DNA of 46,880 nucleotides from an uncultured Clostridia bacterium (GTDB lineage Bacteria; Bacillota; Clostridia; Oscillospirales; Acutalibacteraceae). The translations under genes and the position numbers were made by a program. This document shows, in pieces, positions 7,547 through 16,504 of this stretch. Every line of letters begins with the position of its first letter. Position 1 is the stretch's first letter. The stretch lies in the NCBI GenBank assembly GCA_947630835.1, contig CANRIZ010000020.1, forward strand, positions 1-46,880, written 5' to 3'. Below the pieces are notes generated by a model. The model had not been told where the DNA came from. It was given only the letters and a program-made list of their open reading frames with translations, and made no database searches.

Positions 7547-8530
7547 TTATCTATCCTCTCTGAAGTATGAAAGTCCCAATGAAGCGGGAGGCATATTTTC
7601 CTTTTTGCGGCGAACGCTTATAATTATCAAAACAAAAATCGTAACTAAGTACGGAAGCATTTTGATAAGCTCCTTTGCGCTGCTTGAAAGTCCCGGAATA
7701 TAAACGCAGATTATATATAAGCCGCCGAAAAGCAATGAGCTTAAAATTGCGGATTTCGGTTTCCAAATTGCAAAAATAACTATTGCAACCGCAAGCCAGC
7801 CCCTGTCGCCGAAGCCGTTGTTTGTCCAAGCGCCGCTTGTGTAATCCATAACGAAATACAAGCCGCCCAAGCCTGCGATCGCGCCGCCTATACAGGTGGC
7901 AAGGTATTTATATTTGGTAACGCTTATACCCGCCGCGTCGGCTGTCGCCGGATTTTCGCCGACCGCCCTTAAATTAAGACCTACTCTTGTCTTATTTATA
8001 ACAAAAGAAGAAATTAAAGCAATCGCTATCGCAAGATAAACCAAAAAGCCGAAAGAAAGGAAGGTTTCGCCGAACAGCCCGAGCTTAGTATAAAACGGAA
8101 GCGGCGTTTTGTAGCAAAGTCCGGTTTTTATAAGCGAAATGGAACCCGTCTCGCCGAAAAGGCTTAAAAGCGAGCCTCCGAAGAAATTGCCTATGCCTAT
8201 TCCGAATGTTGTAAGCGCAAGGCCCGTAACGTTTTGATTTGCCCTGAGCGTAATTGTAAGGAAGCTGTAAATGAAAGCCAAAAATGCTGAACCCAGCAAA
8301 GACGATAAAAGAGGTATCAAAATCATAAGTATCGGTATGGGATTTTCGGCAGACTTTTCATAAATATAGCCGCCAATAATGCCGGAAATTCCGCCCATAT
8401 ACATAATGCCGGGTATTCCGAGGTTCAGATTGCCGCTTTTTTCGGTAAAAATTTCGCCAACCGAACCGAAAAGCAGAGGAATGCTTTGAATAATCGCCGC
8501 ATTGATAAATGCACAAACCGTAGATAACAT
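7547..8530 (-). CDS. BMP-type nucleoside ABC transporter, permease 2
   Basis: This 327-residue integral membrane protein has about nine hydrophobic segments. It has the branched-chain/ribose permease fold used by BMP-type nucleoside importers (B. subtilis NupQ/YufQ-like). Typical features are the N-terminal IPLLFGSVGEIFTEKSGNLN segment, the GIPGIMYMGG glycine motif, and the cytoplasmic loop AVGENPATADAAGI, which contacts the ATPase. The upstream permease gene ends at 8531, immediately adjacent to this start. The gene is last in the xpt-lipoprotein-ATPase-permease-permease unit and is followed by a terminator. The substrate class (purine nucleosides or bases) is inferred from the family and from the linked xanthine phosphoribosyltransferase. 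Confidence 0.88.
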   Translation of the reverse strand: MLSTVCAFINAAIIQSIPLLFGSVGEIFTEKSGNLNLGIPGIMYMGGISGIIGGYIYEKSAENPIPILMILIPLLSSLLGSAFLAFIYSFLTITLRANQNVTGLALTTFGIGIGNFFGGSLLSLFGETGSISLIKTGLCYKTPLPFYTKLGLFGETFLSFGFLVYLAIAIALISSFVINKTRVGLNLRAVGENPATADAAGISVTKYKYLATCIGGAIAGLGGLYFVMDYTSGAWTNNGFGDRGWLAVAIVIFAIWKPKSAILSSLLFGGLYIICVYIPGLSSSAKELIKMLPYLVTIFVLIIISVRRKKENMPPASLGLSYFREDR

Positions 8531-9640
8531 TTATTTCTCCTCCTTATGCTTTGATTTAAAATTAATTTTGTAATTTATAAAAAATTCACTGCCTATTATG
8601 AAGAAAATAATTATGCCGGTAAGTATATCCGAAACGCTCTCGTTCAAACGGCAAACGGTTGCAATCTCGCCCGCTCCCCTTTGAAGAAAAACTATCAAAA
8701 ACGAGGTAAGCACCATAACCAAAGGATTAAACTTTGCAAGCCACGAAACCATAACCGCCGTAAATCCCATACCGCCCGCAAGCTCCTTGGTAACGGTATG
8801 GTTAGTGCCGGATACAAGCAAAAATCCCGCAAGACCGCACAGGCCGCCTGAAATAGTCATAGTTCTGATTATTACCTTTTTTACGTTAATGCCTATATAT
8901 TTTGCCGTGTTTTCGCTCTCGCCGACAACGGCTATTTCATATCCCTGCTTGCTTGATTTAAGGTAAAAATACATTACTGCCGTAAGCACGGCTACTATTA
9001 AAATATTGAGTAAATACTTTTGGCCGAAAATGTTTGGAAGCCAGCCCGCTCTTGAATCGGCATTAATAAGCCCCATAACGCTTGAACCGCTCGGAACCCA
9101 AAGCATTATAAAGAACGATACAAGTTGGATTGCAACGTAGTTCATCATAAGCGTAAACAGGGTTTCGTTGGCGTTCCATTTAGCCTTAAACACAGCGGGA
9201 ATTAAGCCCCATACAATTCCCGAAAGAATACTTGCGACGAACATAATTAAAATAAGCGCAATGTTCGGAAGCGAATCCTTTAAATAGAACATACAAGCCG
9301 CCGAAGCAAGACCGCCTACAAGCACCTGTCCCTCTGCGCCGAGGTTCCAAAACTTCATCTTAAACGCGGGCGTTACCGCAAGGGAAATGCACAAAAGCAT
9401 CGCTATGTTCTGAAAAAGCGTTCTTACCTTTGACAAAGAGCCGAAATTTCCGGAAAACATAGCTTTAAACACCTGAATGGGATTATAGCCCGTCAGCAAT
9501 ACTATAACCGCGGCGGAAACGAGAAGAGAAGCGGCTATCGCGGCAAGGCGGACAATCCAAGCTTTTGCTATGGGCATCTCTCCCCTTTTTGTGATATGGA
9601 GGAAAGGCTCATGAGTATTTTTTTTCAAGCTGTTATTCAT
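8531..9640 (-). CDS. BMP-type nucleoside ABC transporter, permease 1
   Basis: This 369-residue membrane protein is of the NupP/YufP type. The N-terminal soluble stretch is followed by about nine to ten membrane helices. The PAFKMKFWNLGAEGQ motif, typical of this family, is present, as is the coupling-helix loop AVGESENTAKYIGI (compare AVGENPATADAAGI in permease 2). The start overlaps the end of the ATPase gene by eight bases, indicating translational coupling. Together with permease 2 it would form the heterodimeric membrane channel. Confidence 0.88.
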   Translation of the reverse strand: MNNSLKKNTHEPFLHITKRGEMPIAKAWIVRLAAIAASLLVSAAVIVLLTGYNPIQVFKAMFSGNFGSLSKVRTLFQNIAMLLCISLAVTPAFKMKFWNLGAEGQVLVGGLASAACMFYLKDSLPNIALILIMFVASILSGIVWGLIPAVFKAKWNANETLFTLMMNYVAIQLVSFFIMLWVPSGSSVMGLINADSRAGWLPNIFGQKYLLNILIVAVLTAVMYFYLKSSKQGYEIAVVGESENTAKYIGINVKKVIIRTMTISGGLCGLAGFLLVSGTNHTVTKELAGGMGFTAVMVSWLAKFNPLVMVLTSFLIVFLQRGAGEIATVCRLNESVSDILTGIIIFFIIGSEFFINYKINFKSKHKEEK

Positions 9641-11168
9641 TGTCTTTTCCTCCGTTTGAATTAGTCATAAGGTATCCGATTTCTTCCTTTTTCGCCGTTC
9701 TGCCGTCAACAATTCCAGTAATTCTACCCGAACCTATGACAAGTATTCTGTCGCAAAGCTCAATTAAAACGTCGAGATCCTCGCCTACAAAAATAACGGC
9801 GACTCCCTTTTCTTTTTGTTCGTTAAGCAAGTTATAAATGGTGTAGGAAGAATTAATGTCAAGCCCTCTTACGGGGTACGCCGCCATAAGCACGGTAGGC
9901 GAAGACGAGATTTCCCTGCCTACCAAAACCTTTTGAACATTGCCGCCCGAAAGCCGTCTTACGGGAGTGTTTGCGCTTGGCGTGACAACCTCAAGCTGCC
10001 GTATGATTTTTTCCGCAAGCGTTTTCGGCTCTTTTTTCTGCAAAAAGAACGACTTACCCTTTCTGTAGCTTCTTAAAAGCATATTGTCAACAATATCCAT
10101 ATTGCCTACGAGTCCCATACCGAGCCTGTCCTCCGGTACAAAGGAAAGGCGCACGCCGAGCGAACGGATTTGAAGCGGGGTTTTATCCTTCAGATTTTCG
10201 GATTTTTCGGTTTTGGGGTCGTTATAAATAATATCGCCCTGTTCAATATGCTGTAAGCCCGCTATTGCCTCAAGAAGTTCTCTTTGACCGGAGCCCGCAA
10301 TACCGGCAATTCCGAGTATCTCGCCCGAATACGCTTCAAAGGAAACGTCGTTAAGTACCTTTATGCCCTCTCGGTTATTGCAATTAAGATTTTTAACCTC
10401 AAGTCTTTTTTGCGGATTAACCGGGTCGCTTCTTTTTATGTTTAAATCTACTTTTTTGCCCACCATCATCTCGGTAAGCTCATCTTCGTTGGTCTGCGAG
10501 GTGATAACCGTGCCTATATATTCGCCCTTTCTCAAAACCGCAACTCTGTCCGAAAGTGCCAAAACCTCGTGCAGCTTATGAGTGATGATTATAATGGTTT
10601 TTCCGTCCTCTTTCATTTTGCGAAGGACGTCAAAAAGCTTTTTGGTTTCCTGCGGGGTGAGTACGGCGGTGGGCTCGTCGAGGATAAGAATATCCGCACC
10701 CCTGTAAAGCACCTTAATAATCTCAACCGTCTGTTTTTCGGAAACGGACATCTCGTGGATTTTCTTTTCCGGGTCAATATCGAAGCCGTATTTTTCGGCT
10801 ATTTGAGAAACCTTTTTGGAGGAATTTTTAATGTTGTATCTGCCCTGTTCCCCAAGTCCCAAAACGATATTTTCCGCCGCGGAAAAGACATCGACAAGCT
10901 TAAAATGCTGATGAATCATTCCTATTTTATAATCAAAGGCGTCCCTCGGAGATTTGATAACGACTTCCTGCCCGTTAATGAATATTTCGCCCTCGTCGGG
11001 ATAGTAAATACCCGAAATCATATTCATTAAGGTGGTTTTTCCGCTGCCGTTCTCGCCCAAAAGCGAAAGTATCTCGCCGGTGTAGGCGCAAAGGTTTATA
11101 TTCTTATTCGCCACCACGGAGCCAAAACGTTTGGTAATGCCCTTTAATTGCAATGCAATATCGCTCAA
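9633..11168 (-). CDS. BMP-type nucleoside ABC transporter, duplicated ATPase
   Basis: This cytoplasmic protein has two fused ABC ATPase domains and resembles NupO/YufO and RbsA. The first domain has Walker A GENGSGKTT and Walker B ILILDEPTA, but its signature region reads MSVSEKQ in place of LSGGQ, as is common in this family. The second has a degenerate Walker A (GIAGSGQRE), a good LSGGNVQKV signature, and Walker B VLMAAYPVRGLD, in which the usual DEPT is replaced. I choose the TTG at 11168-11166 (LSDIALQLKG), with the site AAAGGACGG upstream, giving 511 residues, the usual length. The frame remains open to 11207. A hairpin region separates it from the lipoprotein gene, which would let the binding protein be made in excess. 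Confidence 0.87.
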   Translation of the reverse strand: MSDIALQLKGITKRFGSVVANKNINLCAYTGEILSLLGENGSGKTTLMNMISGIYYPDEGEIFINGQEVVIKSPRDAFDYKIGMIHQHFKLVDVFSAAENIVLGLGEQGRYNIKNSSKKVSQIAEKYGFDIDPEKKIHEMSVSEKQTVEIIKVLYRGADILILDEPTAVLTPQETKKLFDVLRKMKEDGKTIIIITHKLHEVLALSDRVAVLRKGEYIGTVITSQTNEDELTEMMVGKKVDLNIKRSDPVNPQKRLEVKNLNCNNREGIKVLNDVSFEAYSGEILGIAGIAGSGQRELLEAIAGLQHIEQGDIIYNDPKTEKSENLKDKTPLQIRSLGVRLSFVPEDRLGMGLVGNMDIVDNMLLRSYRKGKSFFLQKKEPKTLAEKIIRQLEVVTPSANTPVRRLSGGNVQKVLVGREISSSPTVLMAAYPVRGLDINSSYTIYNLLNEQKEKGVAVIFVGEDLDVLIELCDRILVIGSGRITGIVDGRTAKKEEIGYLMTNSNGGKDNE

Positions 11169-11211
11169 AGCTTGTACCGTCCTTTCATAATTTAGTATTG
11201 AAAACAAAAAA

Positions 11212-11287
11212 GCCGTGTACGGCCGTTCTCTTTTCAGTATTAAACCTGTAAAAAATAAGTCCAGGCGAAGTTAAAAAACTTCGCCTG
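11212..11287 (-). terminator. Hairpins between lipoprotein and ATPase genes
   Basis: A perfect 11-base-pair stem (CAGGCGAAGTT at 11262-11272, AACTTCGCCTG at 11277-11287) lies just after the lipoprotein stop. A shorter GCCG/CGGC hairpin (11212-11223) follows, with TTTTTTG after it on the minus strand. These probably cause partial termination or protect the upstream mRNA end, so that more binding lipoprotein than transporter is made. Confidence 0.65.
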
Positions 11288-11300
11288 AATCTTTATTTAA

Positions 11301-12515
11301 TTACATTTCTGTAATGCCGTCAATAAGAATATCAAAGTAAGGCGCCGAACGGTATTCGGACTCGTGGAAATATCCGTCCGAGATAACTTCGGTATCGGGA
11401 GTAAACGCCTCGTCGGTATTAACGTCCGCCTTGTAAGTTGTGAGCTTCTCGCCCTTAACCGCAAATGCGTCGGTTGAGAATACGTGAAGCTTGCCCGCTT
11501 CAAGATCGGCCTTTACAGCGTCGATTTTTTCCTTTGTGCCTTCGGCGGCAACCTTTTCGTTGAGCTCGGTAAGCTCAACCATTCCGTCCTTAATCGTTCC
11601 GCAGTAATCTGTGGGGATTTCCTCGCCGTTGGCAATTGCGTTGCAGATTAGTTTGAAATAGGGAGCCCAGTTAATCTTTGAAGAGATAAGAGCTGTGTTG
11701 GGGCCCATGGAAATTGTGCTTATATTGTAAGCAACGTTCGGAACACCCTTTTCTTCGCAAGCCTTGGGAGCGCCCTCGGAATCGGCGTGCTGGCTGATAA
11801 GAACGCAGCCGTTGTTGATAAGGTTGAGAGCCGCTTCACGTTCGAGAGCGATGTCAAACCAAGAGTTTGTATAAGCAACCTTCATAGTGGCGGTTTCGCA
11901 AACCGAACGAGCGCCAAGGAAGAATGAGGTATAACCCGATTTAACTTCGGCATACGGGAAAGCGCCTACATAACCGATTACGGCCTTTTCTTCGGAAATC
12001 TTGCCGGATTCAATCATTTCGTTAAGCTTCATACCTGCCGCAACACCGGCGAGGAAACGTCCCTCGTAAATGTTGGCGAACGCATTGTGGAAGTTAGCGA
12101 TATTTTCCGTGTGAGCCATAGTTCCCGTTGCGTGGCAGAACTGAACCTCGGGGAAATCCTTGGCAGCCTGAAGGATGTAAGTTTCATGACCGAAAGAATC
12201 GGCGAAAATTACATTACAGCCCGCCTCAACAAGCTCCTCTGCAGCCGTGTAGCAAGCGTCGGACTCAGGGATATTTGTTTTAATAAGAACCTGGTCGTCG
12301 GTTAAATCAAGCTCCTGCTGTGCAGCCTTAAGGGCGTTGATAAAGTTAGCGTCATAGGTTGAGTTTTCGTCGTGAAGACAAATAAGACCTATCTTAACGC
12401 TGTTGCCTGCCTTATTGCCGCCGTCCGCGTCCTTGTCTTTGTTGCCGCATGCCGCTAATGTCGCAACCAAAGCAACTGCGAGGACAATAGCCAATACTTT
12501 GACAAACTTTTTCAT
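11301..12515 (-). CDS. BMP-family nucleoside-binding lipoprotein
   Basis: This 404-residue exported solute-binding protein has a lipoprotein signal peptide with lipobox LAAC (Cys near residue 23), then a low-complexity Lys/Asp/Gly spacer. The mature part matches the Med/BMP family (PnrA/BmpA/NupN type): IGLICLHDENSTYDANF near the start, the GCNVIFADSFGHE segment, FHNAFANIYEGRFLAGVAAG, and IGYVGAFPYAEV. It would capture purine nucleosides or bases outside the membrane and deliver them to the downstream ABC transporter. The start ATG at 12515 follows the site TTGGAGG. It is second in the operon, 54 bases after the xanthine phosphoribosyltransferase gene, which strengthens the purine assignment. 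Confidence 0.88.
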   Translation of the reverse strand: MKKFVKVLAIVLAVALVATLAACGNKDKDADGGNKAGNSVKIGLICLHDENSTYDANFINALKAAQQELDLTDDQVLIKTNIPESDACYTAAEELVEAGCNVIFADSFGHETYILQAAKDFPEVQFCHATGTMAHTENIANFHNAFANIYEGRFLAGVAAGMKLNEMIESGKISEEKAVIGYVGAFPYAEVKSGYTSFFLGARSVCETATMKVAYTNSWFDIALEREAALNLINNGCVLISQHADSEGAPKACEEKGVPNVAYNISTISMGPNTALISSKINWAPYFKLICNAIANGEEIPTDYCGTIKDGMVELTELNEKVAAEGTKEKIDAVKADLEAGKLHVFSTDAFAVKGEKLTTYKADVNTDEAFTPDTEVISDGYFHESEYRSAPYFDILIDGITEM

Positions 12516-12569
12516 TTTTTGACCTCCAAAAAATTTTATTAATTTTACGAAGCGCCGCTCCGTAGAATA

Positions 12570-13151
12570 CTAAATCCTAAAGGTTATTTCGCCGGTTTCG
12601 TCGTTCATACTTTCAATTATCGCAAGCGACTCGACGCGGACGCCTTTTCCCCTAAGCTCCTTGCCGCCGGGCTGAAATCCCTTTTCAATAACTATTCCCG
12701 CGCCGACAAGCTCCGCTCCCGCCTGCGAAACAAGCAAAGCAAGACCTTTTACGGCTTCGCCGTTTGCAAGGAAATCGTCGATAATCAAAACGCGGTCGCC
12801 GCTTTCAAGATATTCCTTTGATACCATAATGTCGTAATCAACGCCATGGGTGAAGGAAGTAATCCTGCTTGTGTAAACGTCGTCGGAAATATTAGAGGTT
12901 TTGCCTTTTTTTGCAAAAACAACGGGGATATAACCGAACGCCTGAGCCGTTATGCAGGCAATGCCTATGCCCGAGGCCTCAACGGTAAGTATTTTTGTGA
13001 CGTTTTCCTTGCCGAAAAGCCTGTAAAACTCCTTGCCTATTTCATCGTAAAGGCGAACGTCGATGCGATGGTTTAAAAAGCCGTCAACCTTCAGCACGTT
13101 GCCTTTTTTAACCACAGCGTCTTTTATTATCCTCTGTTTCAGCAATTCCAT
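12570..13151 (-). CDS. xpt: Xanthine phosphoribosyltransferase
   Basis: This cytoplasmic purine salvage enzyme converts xanthine and PRPP to XMP. I choose the ATG at 13151 (MELLKQRIIKDA), which has the site GGGGGA at good spacing and gives 193 residues, close to B. subtilis Xpt at 194. The frame extends upstream but encodes an unlikely Phe/Gly-rich stretch. Family features are VEASGIGIACITAQAFG, the VFAKKGKTSN loop, the PRPP-binding motif VLIIDDFLANGEA, and GIVIEKGFQPGG. It is the first gene of the unit that continues with the BMP lipoprotein and ABC transporter, so uptake and salvage are coupled. No purine riboswitch is visible in its short leader. Confidence 0.93.
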   Translation of the reverse strand: MELLKQRIIKDAVVKKGNVLKVDGFLNHRIDVRLYDEIGKEFYRLFGKENVTKILTVEASGIGIACITAQAFGYIPVVFAKKGKTSNISDDVYTSRITSFTHGVDYDIMVSKEYLESGDRVLIIDDFLANGEAVKGLALLVSQAGAELVGAGIVIEKGFQPGGKELRGKGVRVESLAIIESMNDETGEITFRI

Positions 13152-13194
13152 ACGAAAAAATCCCCCAAAAAAGAAAAAATAAAAAGACAAGATA

Positions 13195-13223
13195 ATATTA
13201 CATTATTCTACCGATTTTTTCAA
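13195..13223 (-). promoter_or_regulatory. Promoter of the xpt-nucleoside transporter operon
   Basis: The minus strand has a -35 TTGAAA (13223-13218), a 17-base spacer and a -10 TAATAT (13200-13195), about 45 bases before the ATG of xpt. The leader is A/T-rich and too short and plain for an aptamer. Confidence 0.7.
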
Positions 13224-13275
13224 GTATTAAATGCACCAAATTTTATATTTTATTTAAAATAATTTATTCAAAATT

Positions 13276-13312
13276 TTCGGCGTCGGGACAAAATAATTTA
13301 CCCGACGCCGAA
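13276..13312 (-). terminator. Terminator of the mannosidase operon
   Basis: A perfect 12-base-pair GC-rich stem (TTCGGCGTCGGG / CCCGACGCCGAA) is followed on the minus strand by AATTTTG. It sits a few bases after the stop of the GH38 gene. Confidence 0.85.
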
Positions 13313-13315
13313 GAC

Positions 13316-16255
13316 TTATATACCTATTGTTATAATTTCAAAGGGTTTATATGAAATTGTATCCGCCTCGCCGATTACCTCCTCGAGCATATTGAGAAGC
13401 TTTACGGGCTTGGGGAATTTAAGCTCGCCTCTTCTGCCGTCCTGCTCGCTCAGGCGCACAACTACCATATCGCCGTTTTCCGCCATTTTCATAGCCTGTA
13501 AATAAAGCTCGCCGAAATTGTTTGAACAGGAAACGTCGGATTTAACTATCGGTATGTTATACTCGAAGGCGGTTTTGTTTATGCCCGCGTCGATAAACGA
13601 GCCCGCATGGGGTAAAATCATATAGCAGAAATCGTGCTTGCCAATATCGCTTTGAGTATCGGGCCTTTCGGTTGCCCTCAAAAGGCTCAAAGCCATTTTG
13701 TTTTCATCAAAGCTCACGCCGTATTTTCCCTCGTTAATGAGCGCAACGCCGCCGTCGGTTTCGGCAAGGTCGCACCATTTGTGATGGCAGACCTCAAATC
13801 TCGCCTGCTGCCAGGTGGTATTTTGATGCGTTTCCCTTTTGATAAATCCCGCGCTTGTGTCGCAAACGGCTTCCCTTGTAAGCACGTTGCAGTCGTATTC
13901 GGCTTTGACAAGCTTATGCTTTTCCCGCCAATCGACGATATTTTCAACCTCTATAGCCCTTGAATTTTTAAACAGCCTGATAATTCTCCGCCAGCTGCTT
14001 TCCCCGATTTTTACGGTAACGGTAAATTCGCAAACCTCGCTGTTTTTGCTCAAAAGCTTAAACGGAGAAGTTATTTCAAAGCCCAGTTCCTTTTCTTTGT
14101 AATTGGGAAGAATATCCCAAGCGTCATATACTCCCGGATTATCGGCGTATATTTTAAGCTTATTGAACTCGCCGTTTACCCATTCTCTTTTTAGCTGCTT
14201 GTCATAAAGAGACAGCATACTTGCGTCCTTGCCGAATTTTATAGAATAATAAGGCGTTTCAACCCTGTCGCCTATTGAAATCCAATCGGCTTTATCGGTA
14301 GTGGCGTCGGAAAGCTTGCCGCAGTCAAGAGCGGGCAAATTCGGTATGCACCAAAATCCGTTTTTGCCGCGGCGTACGTTTTTGCCCTTTTCGTTTTCTA
14401 TAAAGGTAAGGGAGGTTCTCGCAAAATTAAGGGAATTAAAATAATTATCCGAAATGTCCGCGTTTATTATCAATTCAAGCTGTTTGTCAATCCACTCGTA
14501 ATCCTCTGTAGCGTCCTTGTAAACAGGATTAATATGACTGCCGGGTATTATATCGTGAAATTGATTGATAAGCAGCTTTTTGTAGCATTGAGTCAAAACC
14601 TCTTTCGGGTAACGAATACCCGAAGCCGCCCGAAGCACGCAAATTATCTCCGCTTCCCTGAGCTTGTATTCAAGCATTCTGTTGTAACGCTTTAAAACGG
14701 ACTTCGTTGTAAAAGTGCCCCTGTGCATTTCAAGATACAGCTCGCCGTCCCATTTTTTCAGCTCCTTATTGCCTTTAAGATTTTTTTCAAGGAACTCCTT
14801 GCCGCCCATATGCTCGGTTTTGGGCATAACGGAAATTTTATCAAAACGCTTCATCATTTCAAGCATTTCCTCGGTCACGCCGCTTCCGCCGTCTCCGTAT
14901 CCGAACATGGACATAGTCTGACCGCCCGTATTTTTATCCTGGTACGCCTCCCAGTTTTCCTGAATTTGCGAAGGCATATTCCAGGTGATAAAATGCGTGG
15001 GCGGAACGCAGGCGTAGACCTCGCTCCCGTCTATACCGCGCCAAATGAAATTATTGTGCGGAAATCTGTTCGTATCGTTCCAGGTCGACATTTTATTCGA
15101 TACAAAGTAGTCCACGCCGCTCTTTTTGAGTATCTGCGGTAAAATCCAACTGTTTCCGAAAACGTCGGGAAGCCAGCAGTTGTTTACCTTTATGCCGAAT
15201 TTTTCCTTAAAATAATTCTGCCCGTAAAGGCACTGCCTTATAAGGCTCTCGGCGGAGGGTATGTTGCAATCGGGTTCAACGTACATAGCGCCGACAGGCT
15301 CAAACCGTCCGCTTTTGATTTTCTGTTTTAGCTCCTCAAAGACCTCGGGATAATACTTTTCAAGCGTTTCGTAAGTGTACGCCTGTGTATGGGTGTATTT
15401 AAACTCGGGATACCTGTCCATAAGGCGCAGTTGAATAAGCACGGTTCTCAAATTTTTCTGAACCGTATGTATTCTTCTCCAGTAATACGCAAGGTCAAGG
15501 TGAGAGTGAGCGACAAGAGCGACGTCGCCGTTGCCTTTATAATCTGTGTTTGCGTAAATTACATTTTCGATATACTCTTTTGCCTGCTTTACGCCCGTTA
15601 GCTTATCGCCCGAGTCAAAATCAATAAAATTCATGGCGGCGTTGAGATTTTTGTTGAGAAACGCCCTGTAATCCTCGTTAAAAAGCTCACTTTCGGCAAT
15701 GTCGAGCAAGACTTCAAAATCATATACAAGGTCAAGCACATCGTGGTTGACCGTTGCAAGATAAGCGCCTTCAAAAATCTGACGGCATCCCCTTACGGAA
15801 AGCGATTCGGGGTTGCGCTCGTCGTCGGGCTTGGAACGGTTATAGCCTTGCATTTCAAAATGGAGCTCGGGGCTGTCAACGTAGCCCGAAAGCAATATTC
15901 TGTCCCTGTTTGGGTCAACGCCGCCGACATATTTGCCGTTTACCTTAACGATAATCTCCGCCGCTGTTTTTAAAGTAAACCAAAGCTCCTTGCCCTTTAA
16001 GCTTTCCGGAACGGTAACGTCGCCCCTTATAAAGGCGGTGCCGTCGGGGGTAAAATACATATCTCCCCTTTTAAGAGGTCTGTAATCGTCCGAATAATAC
16101 TCGTAATTCATTTCGGAAACCTGACGGGCGTCCCTGATTTCAAGGGTGTTTATTTCATACTTATCCTCAATAATATATCTTTTAAGCCAACCGAAGCGAA
16201 GGGCTGTCCATTCCTCCGGTCTCATACTTCTTCTTGTAACCTTTATATGAGCCAT
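13316..16255 (-). CDS. GH38 family alpha-mannosidase
   Basis: This 979-residue protein without a signal peptide is likely a cytoplasmic retaining alpha-mannosidase acting on imported mannosides. An N-terminal beta domain precedes the catalytic domain. The zinc-binding motif AHSHLDLAYYW lies near residue 250, the nucleophile aspartate is in WLPDVFGNSW, and LINQFHDIIPGSHI is the conserved late motif. The C-terminal half carries the beta-sandwich domains of the family. The start ATG at 16255 has the site AAGGAGG. It is the last gene of a unit with a phosphohexomutase and a small NifU-like gene (12- and 4-base gaps) and closes with a strong terminator. A phosphomutase in the same operon fits channelling of released hexose into sugar phosphates. 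Exact linkage specificity cannot be read from sequence. Confidence 0.9.
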   Translation of the reverse strand: MAHIKVTRRSMRPEEWTALRFGWLKRYIIEDKYEINTLEIRDARQVSEMNYEYYSDDYRPLKRGDMYFTPDGTAFIRGDVTVPESLKGKELWFTLKTAAEIIVKVNGKYVGGVDPNRDRILLSGYVDSPELHFEMQGYNRSKPDDERNPESLSVRGCRQIFEGAYLATVNHDVLDLVYDFEVLLDIAESELFNEDYRAFLNKNLNAAMNFIDFDSGDKLTGVKQAKEYIENVIYANTDYKGNGDVALVAHSHLDLAYYWRRIHTVQKNLRTVLIQLRLMDRYPEFKYTHTQAYTYETLEKYYPEVFEELKQKIKSGRFEPVGAMYVEPDCNIPSAESLIRQCLYGQNYFKEKFGIKVNNCWLPDVFGNSWILPQILKKSGVDYFVSNKMSTWNDTNRFPHNNFIWRGIDGSEVYACVPPTHFITWNMPSQIQENWEAYQDKNTGGQTMSMFGYGDGGSGVTEEMLEMMKRFDKISVMPKTEHMGGKEFLEKNLKGNKELKKWDGELYLEMHRGTFTTKSVLKRYNRMLEYKLREAEIICVLRAASGIRYPKEVLTQCYKKLLINQFHDIIPGSHINPVYKDATEDYEWIDKQLELIINADISDNYFNSLNFARTSLTFIENEKGKNVRRGKNGFWCIPNLPALDCGKLSDATTDKADWISIGDRVETPYYSIKFGKDASMLSLYDKQLKREWVNGEFNKLKIYADNPGVYDAWDILPNYKEKELGFEITSPFKLLSKNSEVCEFTVTVKIGESSWRRIIRLFKNSRAIEVENIVDWREKHKLVKAEYDCNVLTREAVCDTSAGFIKRETHQNTTWQQARFEVCHHKWCDLAETDGGVALINEGKYGVSFDENKMALSLLRATERPDTQSDIGKHDFCYMILPHAGSFIDAGINKTAFEYNIPIVKSDVSCSNNFGELYLQAMKMAENGDMVVVRLSEQDGRRGELKFPKPVKLLNMLEEVIGEADTISYKPFEIITIGI

Positions 16256-16266
16256 GGAAAACCTCC

Positions 16267-16500
16267 TTAATTATCCCAAAAGAACGGTTTTTTCCTCACG
16301 GCGGTGATTTTTACCTTGAGTTCTTTGTCCTTTTTGATTTCATCCTCAATCCAAGCAACGCAACGCTCAAGAATTAAACACTTTGAACATTCGCCCCTGA
16401 AAATAAGCGTTAAATTCTCGCCGTCAAAGGAGGAAAAATTAACCTCCCCGCCGTCGCCCTGAATTTTGGGCCTTATAACTTTCTCTATATATTTTTCCAT
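16267..16500 (-). CDS. NifU-like C-terminal domain protein (iron-sulfur scaffold type)
   Basis: This 77-residue stand-alone domain has IRPKIQGDGGEVNF near the start, matching the NifU/Nfu core. The GECSKCLILERCV segment supplies a CxxC pair where Nfu proteins bind an iron-sulfur cluster, plus a third cysteine four residues later. The usual Nfu region after CxxC (P-S-S-T-x-T) is replaced, so this is a divergent member. It lies between a phosphoglucomutase (4-base gap) and the GH38 gene (11-base gap), an unexpected place for an iron-sulfur assembly gene. It may be carried for co-expression only. Function as a scaffold is inferred from the motif. Confidence 0.75.
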   Translation of the reverse strand: MEKYIEKVIRPKIQGDGGEVNFSSFDGENLTLIFRGECSKCLILERCVAWIEDEIKKDKELKVKITAVRKKPFFWDN

Positions 16501-16504
16501 AGTG

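Noticed and set aside
13152-13275. Purine riboswitch before xpt
   Set aside because: The leader is about 45 bases of A/T-rich sequence from the promoter to the start and lacks the conserved purine aptamer core and its three helices.
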